11,036 nucleotides of DNA, taken from contig NZ_JABBDR010000200.1 of the NCBI RefSeq assembly GCF_018854495.1, positions 1 to 11,036 of the forward strand, written 5' to 3'. The notes beneath the pieces were generated by a model. That model did not search any database and was not told the origin of the DNA. It saw only the letters and a program-made list of their open reading frames with translations. This document shows positions 7,196 to 11,036 of this stretch, piece after piece (the first letter of the stretch is position 1; each line of letters starts with the position of its first letter). The stretch is from Acidithiobacillus ferruginosus. Its GTDB lineage: Bacteria; Pseudomonadota; Gammaproteobacteria; Acidithiobacillales; Acidithiobacillaceae. Made by a program: the position numbers and the translations under genes.

Positions 7196-7326
7196 TCATC
7201 CTTTAACCGCTTCCTTGAGGACTTTCCCCGCCCTGCAGGCTGCAAGCCTTGAACGGCGGGCTTTTCCGGGGGGATATCAATGGCTGCGCCCGTTGCGGGA
7301 TTGCGCCCCTGCCCCGCGGCCGTAGC
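7196..7326 (-). pseudogene. 3' remnant of an HU-family DNA-binding protein gene
   Basis: The minus strand shows the HU arm signature QGRNPATGAAIDIP (about 7324-7270) and, in another frame, the C-terminus PPFKAGKVLKEAVKG with stop TGA at 7196. Between them lie a 16-bp insertion at 7231-7246, which rejoins F-K-A-G-K when removed, and a further 1-2 base indel near 7261. The N-terminal half of HU (dimerisation helices and the GFG strand) is not recognisable upstream of about 7326, so the gene is a fragment. It ends only 8 bases before the start of the broken IHF-alpha gene, which suggests the two nucleoid proteins once formed one operon. Confidence 0.75.
7231..7246 (-). repeat. 16-bp palindromic insertion, copy 3 (in HU remnant)
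   Basis: Minus strand CTTGCAGCCTGCAGGG splits the F-K-A-G-K codons of the HU C-terminus. It is identical to copy 1 and lies in the same local target, CAAGG/CGGG. Confidence 0.75.
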
Positions 7327-7329
7327 CGT

Positions 7330-7538
7330 TACCTGATTGTCGGCGCCTTGCAGCAACGGCATTCCGCCCGGCAGCGCGACCGCAGAAACGCCACGTCCCG
7401 CTTGCCCTGGGCGTTGATGGTCGCAGGCAGGATGACCCGTGCAAGCGCGCCCTTGGCCGCGATGGCGTCCAGCGTCAGGGCGTATGGGCCTAGCTCCTCA
7501 CTCTCGAGAATCGGAAAGTAGCTGGACGTTTTAGCCTT
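7330..7538 (-). pseudogene. Unidentified coding remnant with a frameshift
   Basis: The minus strand reads open just after a TAG (7539-7541), with no start codon: SYFPILESEELGPYALTL, then DAIAAKGALARVILPATI and NAQGKRDVAF. One frame later it continues as VALPGGMPLLQGADNQV up to the HU remnant. The amino-acid composition looks like a real protein, and the switch suggests a single-base frameshift near 7390. The start is missing and I do not recognise the family. It may have been fused to or placed next to the HU gene by deletion. Confidence 0.35.
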
Positions 7539-7606
7539 CTACAACGCCCTTATGCCCAACTTACAATACAATGAGTTATACTCAACGCATTACCGAATTG
7601 TAGAAG
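7536..7606. repeat. 9-bp inverted repeat bounding a 71-bp AT-rich segment
   Basis: CTTCTACAA at 7536-7544 and TTGTAGAAG at 7598-7606 are exact inverse copies. The 53 bp between them are AT-rich and include GAGTTATACTC, a near-palindrome. No matching target duplication is seen outside. It could be a small mobile-element remnant, a recombinase binding region or chance. Confidence 0.4.
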
Positions 7607-7640
7607 CTGGAGAGATCTGATACTCTTTTTCTATTCATGT

Positions 7641-7658
7641 TGTTACGCAAGCTTAACA
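7641..7658. promoter_or_regulatory. 18-bp dyad directly before the attachment junction
   Basis: TGTTACGCAAGCTTAACA is symmetrical at 14 of 18 positions (TGTTA.GC..GC.TAACA). It lies 6 bases before the tRNA-Pro fragment. Position suggests a binding site for an integrase, excisionase or repressor of the island, or an operator for the downstream ATPase gene. The protein that binds is unknown. Confidence 0.4.
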
Positions 7659-7664
7659 CGGTGT

Positions 7665-7709
7665 TTTGGGAGCAGGATGTCGTAGGTTCAAATCCTATCG
7701 CCCCGACCA
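7665..7709 (+). tRNA. 3' half of tRNA-Pro(UGG), likely attR of an integrated element
   Basis: From 7665 the sequence reads as a tRNA from its anticodon loop to CCA: loop TTTGGGA with anticodon TGG, 3' anticodon stem GCAGG, variable loop ATGTC, T-arm with GGTTCAAAT, acceptor strand CGCCCCG, discriminator A, encoded CCA. The TGG anticodon and the GCAGG/CGCCCCGACCA pattern fit bacterial tRNA-Pro. The required 5' half (CGGGGCG acceptor, D-arm, CCTGC stem) is absent upstream; the bases before the loop are ACACGGTGT. The break falls at the anticodon loop, a common crossover point of tyrosine integrases. It is therefore not a functional tRNA gene. Confidence 0.82.
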
Positions 7710-7727
7710 ATTAACGCAAGGTGAGCC

Positions 7728-10259
7728 ATGCCTGAGCCCACGGAAGTGGAAGCGGCCTTTTGGCGACAGCCTTTGCCAAACCTTTTTCATGCGCTCGATA
7801 CCAGCCCTCGCGGCTTAACATCGGAAGAAGCAGCTTCGCGATTAGCGTCTTTCGGCCGAAACGCGCTACGACCCGCGCTGCGCGGCACGCTCCTCCGGCT
7901 GTTTCTCTCTCGTTTTCGCAATCCCCTGGTCATTATCCTTCTGGTCGCCAGCGCGATTTCTGCCGTGACAGGCGACAGGGCCAGCTTCCTGATCATCAGC
8001 GCCATGGTGTTGATGAGCGTGGCCCTGGACACGGTGCAGGAATACCGCGCTGGGCAGGCGGCCGAGCGACTCAAGCAATCCGTCGCCGTGCGCGCCACGG
8101 TCCTGCGTGATGGTCGCCCGCGTGACATTCCGATTTTCGAGGTGGTGCCAGGAGATGTGGTGCTGCTGGCCGCAGGCGATTCGGTCCCCGCAGACGGGCG
8201 ACTAATCGAGGCGCAGGATTTTTTTGTCAACCAGGCGCTCCTCACCGGCGAGCCGTATCCGGTGGAAAAGCATGCGATCGAGCTTTCCGGCGAGGCGGAT
8301 CTAGATACCGCCGATAATGCGACCTTTATGGGCACCTCCGTCATCAGCGGCAAGGCGACTATCCTGGTCTGCCGCACGGGCCTGGGCACCGCCCTCGGCG
8401 AGATCGCCGACAGCCTGGCCAGCAAGCCGCCCCCCACTTCCTTCGAACGGGGCACACGCCAATTCGGCTTGCTGATCATGCGCCTAACGGTTTTTCTGGC
8501 GTTGTTCGCGCTTTTCGTCAACACCGCGTTTCACCGCCCCCTGCTGGAGTCCTTTCTGTTCGCCGTCGCCCTGGCCGTAGGTCTCACGCCAGAACTTCTA
8601 CCGATGATCGTTTCGGTTACCCTCGCGCGCGGGGCTATCCGGATGGCCCGGAAAAAGGTGATCGTGAAACGCTTGGCGTCGGTGCAGAATCTGGGGTCGA
8701 TGGACGTGCTCTGCACGGACAAGACGGGAACACTCACCGAGGCCCACATCCGGCTTGAGCGCCACGTGGATCCCATGGGGCGGGAGAGCGAAGGGGTGCT
8801 GGAACTAGCTTATCTCAACAGCCACTTCGAGACAGGTCTGAAAAGCCCTCTGGACGATGCCATTCTCGCCCATCAGGAAATCAACGTCAGCGCCTGGCGA
8901 AAAATTGATGAAGCACCCTTCGACTTCGAGCGGCGGCGGGTCTCCGTGCTGGTGGAAAAAAACGATAGCCGGCTTCTGGTAGTGAAGGGTGCTCCCGAGG
9001 ACGTACTTCGACTTGCCGTGGCATATGAGGCGGACGGGGTCCAAACGCCATTCGACGCACCGGCTCGGAGTCGGGCGGGGGCGTTGTGCGATGAATTGGG
9101 ACAGAAGGGCTTCCGAGTGCTAGGTATCGCCTGGCGACGAGTGCCGCTTGACCATCCCCACGCAGTGGTGGGCGATGAAACCGAGTTGGTATTTGCCGGC
9201 TTTGCCGCTTTCCTGGATCCCCCCAAGGAAACGGCAGCCCGTGCGGTTGGCGATTTGGCAAAAAGCGGTGTGGCAGTGAAGATTGTCACCGGTGACAACG
9301 ACCTGGTCACCCGTCACGTCTGTGCGCAGATCGGCCTGCCTGTGAGCAAGGTCCTGACCGGCGCCGAGATCCAGAAGATGGACGACTTTGCCCTGCAGGC
9401 GCTGGTGGAGGAGGCGAACCTATTTTGCCGCGTCACCCCCGCACAAAAAAACCGCGTTATCCTGGCCCTCAAAGCACGCCACCACGTCGTAGGTTTTCTC
9501 GGCGACGGCATCAACGACGCTCCCTCGCTCCATTCCGCAGATGTGGGGATCTCCGTGGACGGCGCGGTGGACGTGGCCAAAGATGCCGCGGACATGATCC
9601 TGCTCGAACGCGACCTCGATGTGTTGTACGAAGGCATTCGAGAAGGGCGACGCACCTTCGGTAACGTATTGAAGTACATCATGATGGGCACCAGCTCCAA
9701 TTTTGGGAACATGTTCAGCATGGCTGGTGCCACCCTGATCATCCCGTTTTTGCCCATGCTGCCGGTACAGATCCTGCTCAACAACTTCCTCTACGATCTC
9801 TCGGAGGTTCCGATTCCACTGGACAATGTGGATGAAAGCTATTTATCGCAACCTCACGAGTGGGATATGGCCTTCATTCGCAACTTCATGATGGTGATCG
9901 GCCCGATCAGTTCGCTCTTCGACTTCCTCACTTTTTATGTCATGTTGCACGTTTTCCATGCCGGTGAGGAGATGTTCCACACCGGCTGGTTCATCGAATC
10001 CATCGCCACCCAGGTTCTGGTAATATTCGTCATTCGTACCCGCTTCAATCCCTTGACCAGCCGTCCGCACCCTTTGCTGGCGGGAACCTCATTAGCCGTG
10101 GTCGCGGTGGCAGCCCTGTTGCCTTTGACCCCGATAGGCGCCACGCTGGGATTTGTGGCACTGCCGTTGGATTTCTTCGCGATACTTATGGCCATGGTCG
10201 TCGTGTACCTGATGGCGGTGGAAGGAGTGAAGAGATGGTTTTACCGACGCCTAGCGTAG
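7728..10259 (+). CDS. mgtA: MgtA/MgtB-type magnesium-transporting P-type ATPase (P3B)
   Basis: An inner-membrane pump importing Mg2+ at the cost of ATP. The 843 residues are somewhat shorter than E. coli MgtA (about 898), mainly at the N-terminus. Motifs in order: actuator TGEP at 173-176 (TGES-like), membrane helix 4 with VGLTPELLP ending near 292, phosphorylation site DKTGTLT with D331, N-domain FDFERRRVS near 398-406, KGAP at 420-423, TGDN at 521-524 and hinge GDGINDAPS at 592-600. The helix-4 PELLP and the C-terminal SLFDFLTFYVM and FNPL segments are typical of magnesium ATPases rather than Ca2+ or heavy-metal pumps. AAGGTGAG lies just before the ATG. The start is only 18 bases after the tRNA-Pro fragment, so its promoter must lie upstream within or beyond the attachment site. 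No MgtC or Mg2+-sensing leader is apparent. The gene appears intact. Confidence 0.92.
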   Translation: MPEPTEVEAAFWRQPLPNLFHALDTSPRGLTSEEAASRLASFGRNALRPALRGTLLRLFLSRFRNPLVIILLVASAISAVTGDRASFLIISAMVLMSVALDTVQEYRAGQAAERLKQSVAVRATVLRDGRPRDIPIFEVVPGDVVLLAAGDSVPADGRLIEAQDFFVNQALLTGEPYPVEKHAIELSGEADLDTADNATFMGTSVISGKATILVCRTGLGTALGEIADSLASKPPPTSFERGTRQFGLLIMRLTVFLALFALFVNTAFHRPLLESFLFAVALAVGLTPELLPMIVSVTLARGAIRMARKKVIVKRLASVQNLGSMDVLCTDKTGTLTEAHIRLERHVDPMGRESEGVLELAYLNSHFETGLKSPLDDAILAHQEINVSAWRKIDEAPFDFERRRVSVLVEKNDSRLLVVKGAPEDVLRLAVAYEADGVQTPFDAPARSRAGALCDELGQKGFRVLGIAWRRVPLDHPHAVVGDETELVFAGFAAFLDPPKETAARAVGDLAKSGVAVKIVTGDNDLVTRHVCAQIGLPVSKVLTGAEIQKMDDFALQALVEEANLFCRVTPAQKNRVILALKARHHVVGFLGDGINDAPSLHSADVGISVDGAVDVAKDAADMILLERDLDVLYEGIREGRRTFGNVLKYIMMGTSSNFGNMFSMAGATLIIPFLPMLPVQILLNNFLYDLSEVPIPLDNVDESYLSQPHEWDMAFIRNFMMVIGPISSLFDFLTFYVMLHVFHAGEEMFHTGWFIESIATQVLVIFVIRTRFNPLTSRPHPLLAGTSLAVVAVAALLPLTPIGATLGFVALPLDFFAILMAMVVVYLMAVEGVKRWFYRRLA

Positions 10260-10282
10260 TCGCAGGCATGAATCCTCGTAAG

Positions 10283-10327
10283 GCAGCATGTTGCCTATCG
10301 TGAAATGCTGCGCCCCGAAGGCGGGGC
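10283..10327. terminator. Adjacent hairpins between convergent genes, possible bidirectional terminator
   Basis: GCAGCAT (10283-10289) pairs with ATGCTGC (10305-10311) over a 15-base loop. Immediately after, GCCCCG (10312-10317) pairs with CGGGGC (10322-10327) over AAGG. They lie between the stop codons of two convergent genes. No T-run follows on either strand, so intrinsic termination is not certain. Confidence 0.45.
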
Positions 10328-10400
10328 AATGCTGGCCGCCAGCAGGATGGCAGCGGATATGCAGGTTGGAAATACGTGGGCCCTCCTTCACAAGGCAACG

Positions 10401-11036
10401 TCAATCGGTAACATCGGGACGCTCCACCTGGGGGCGCACGACCTGAGGCACCTCAGGCGAAGCGATTTCGGGTCGTTCGATTTCGGGTGCCTCGATTTCA
10501 GGCCGTCCGATTTCAGGACGGATCTGAGGTCGCGGCAGTGCGGGCAAATCGAAGTCCATAGGGTTGACGCGGAAGGTGACGCTTTCCACCGCGATGACAC
10601 CCGGGGCTTTGACCTGCCCACTGATGGCGACCAGGCTGCCTGCCCGCATGTCCGCGGCGTCGCCGTTGTGGTAGATGGTCCGGCCATTCTGGTCCAGGGC
10701 CATGCCGTCGCTGGTCCAGCCGTTATCCCCGCGATCCAGGTAACCCACCAGGGACACCTGGTTGCCGACATCCTGCGCTGCCAGGGCGGCGGGGGTCACG
10801 CTCTCGATCTGAGCCCGCCCGTCGGCGTAGGTACCCCGGACCACCACGGACTGACCCACCCGGAGGGGCTGGAGCAGTGCCCCGTTCACCCGGAGTCGCG
10901 TTGCGCCGACTGCCAATGTGTCCTGACCCGGATCGAGCGCACTCACCTGGCCACGCATCAGCAACGGGACCCGGGCGGGTGCGGCATCCGCCGGGTAGAG
11001 ACGGGTGATCGCCGTCGCCAGCCAGTACCCGCTCCC
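10401..11036 (-). CDS. DUF5666-like OB-fold protein with a Pro-Glu-Ile repeat tail (5' end outside window)
   Basis: The frame is open from the window edge to TGA at 10401, giving 211 visible residues. The visible part contains two similar beta-rich modules: one starts MRGQVSALDPGQDTLAVG and includes VGQSVVVRGTY; the other includes NQVSLVGYLDR and GSLVAISGQV. The pattern of short beta strands with a VxALD start recalls DUF5666 OB-fold-like domains of secreted or envelope proteins, but this is a moderate-confidence reading. The last 44 residues form a low-complexity tail of PEI/PQI/PQV units. The visible N-terminal segment YWLATAITRLYPADAAPARV precedes the first module and may link to a signal or membrane anchor outside the window. 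It converges with the ATPase gene. The function is unknown. Confidence 0.7.
   Translation of the reverse strand, partial: GSGYWLATAITRLYPADAAPARVPLLMRGQVSALDPGQDTLAVGATRLRVNGALLQPLRVGQSVVVRGTYADGRAQIESVTPAALAAQDVGNQVSLVGYLDRGDNGWTSDGMALDQNGRTIYHNGDAADMRAGSLVAISGQVKAPGVIAVESVTFRVNPMDFDLPALPRPQIRPEIGRPEIEAPEIERPEIASPEVPQVVRPQVERPDVTD
10404..10535 (-). repeat. Degenerate 15-bp tandem repeat encoding PEI-x-R units
   Basis: The tail PQIRPEIGRPEIEAPEIER and onward PEIASPEV comes from imperfect 15-bp units such as GAAATCGAACGACCC and GAAATCGCTTCGCCT on the minus strand. The repeats keep the frame and a strict 5-residue spacing for about five units, then lose register towards the C-terminus. Confidence 0.7.

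Larger units (their letters stand above)
4751..7664. mobile_element. Probable interior and right edge of a tRNA-Pro-integrated genomic island
   Basis: Inference from the duplicated 3' half of a tRNA-Pro gene at 7665-7709. In tRNA-targeting integration the intact tRNA stays at one end and a 3' fragment marks the other. The orientation here puts the island to the left. The interval holds a disrupted gene, two AT-richer orphan genes and decayed HU/IHF genes, typical island content. No integrase is visible in the window, and the left limit is unknown and may lie beyond position 1. Confidence 0.5.

Noticed and set aside
7027..7362. A single 111-residue protein spanning the HU and IHF remnants
   Set aside because: It is an artificial frame crossing the HU 3' end and IHF 5' part, created by the 16-bp insertions and small indels.
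7522..7620. Short plus-strand coding fragment ending VEAGEI-stop at 7620
   Set aside because: Only about 32 codons are open and there is no recognisable family; it may be the tail of a lost gene but cannot be supported.
7620..7728. Mg2+-sensing riboswitch (M-box or mgtA leader) before the ATPase
   Set aside because: The space is filled by dyads and the tRNA fragment; no conserved M-box pattern or proline-rich leader peptide could be seen.
9391..9400. A further copy of the palindromic insertion (CCCTGCAGGC)
   Set aside because: It is ordinary coding sequence of the ATPase (A-L-Q-A) without frame disruption or the second half of the palindrome.

Overview
The window looks like an accessory, mosaic region of a gammaproteobacterial-type chromosome. 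The mixture of Tn7-family transposition genes, GC-rich core-like genes and an AT-richer insert is compatible with Acidithiobacillus or a relative. That assignment is inference; no marker gene in the window fixes the genus.

Positions 1-4750 are the right part of a Tn7-like transposon read on the minus strand: tnsA, tnsB and a nearly complete tnsC overlap one another as a translationally coupled operon. They lie just inside a right end made of four 20-bp TnsB-type binding repeats that finishes in a TGT terminus at 4750. All catalytic residues of TnsA (E63, D114, a Lys) and TnsB (D287, D375, E410) and the Walker motifs of TnsC are present. The left end and the target-selection genes (tnsD/tniQ, tnsE) lie outside the window to the left. 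The element sits inside a reading frame for a polytopic, GT-C glycosyltransferase-like membrane protein and cuts off its 3' part. It is not next to glmS.

Positions 4751-7664 hold the interrupted membrane-protein gene, then two AT-richer unrecognised minus-strand genes (284 and 70 codons, in the same frame with one stop between them), then a gene graveyard. The graveyard holds a broken IHF-alpha gene, a broken HU gene and an unidentified remnant. The IHF and HU remnants carry three near-identical 16-bp palindromic insertions. Next comes a short AT-rich stretch with inverted repeats, and then the 3' half of a tRNA-Pro gene starting exactly at the anticodon loop (7665-7709). A 3'-half tRNA duplicate is the classical scar of a tRNA-targeting integrative element, so 7665 is read as the right attachment junction of a genomic island that lies to the left. 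The Tn7-like element would then be nested in that island.

From 7710 rightward the sequence looks like stable chromosome. An intact MgtA-type P-type ATPase starts only 18 bases after the tRNA fragment. Hairpins in the convergent intergenic space follow, and then a partial minus-strand gene for a DUF5666-like secreted or envelope protein with a Pro-Glu-Ile repeat tail.
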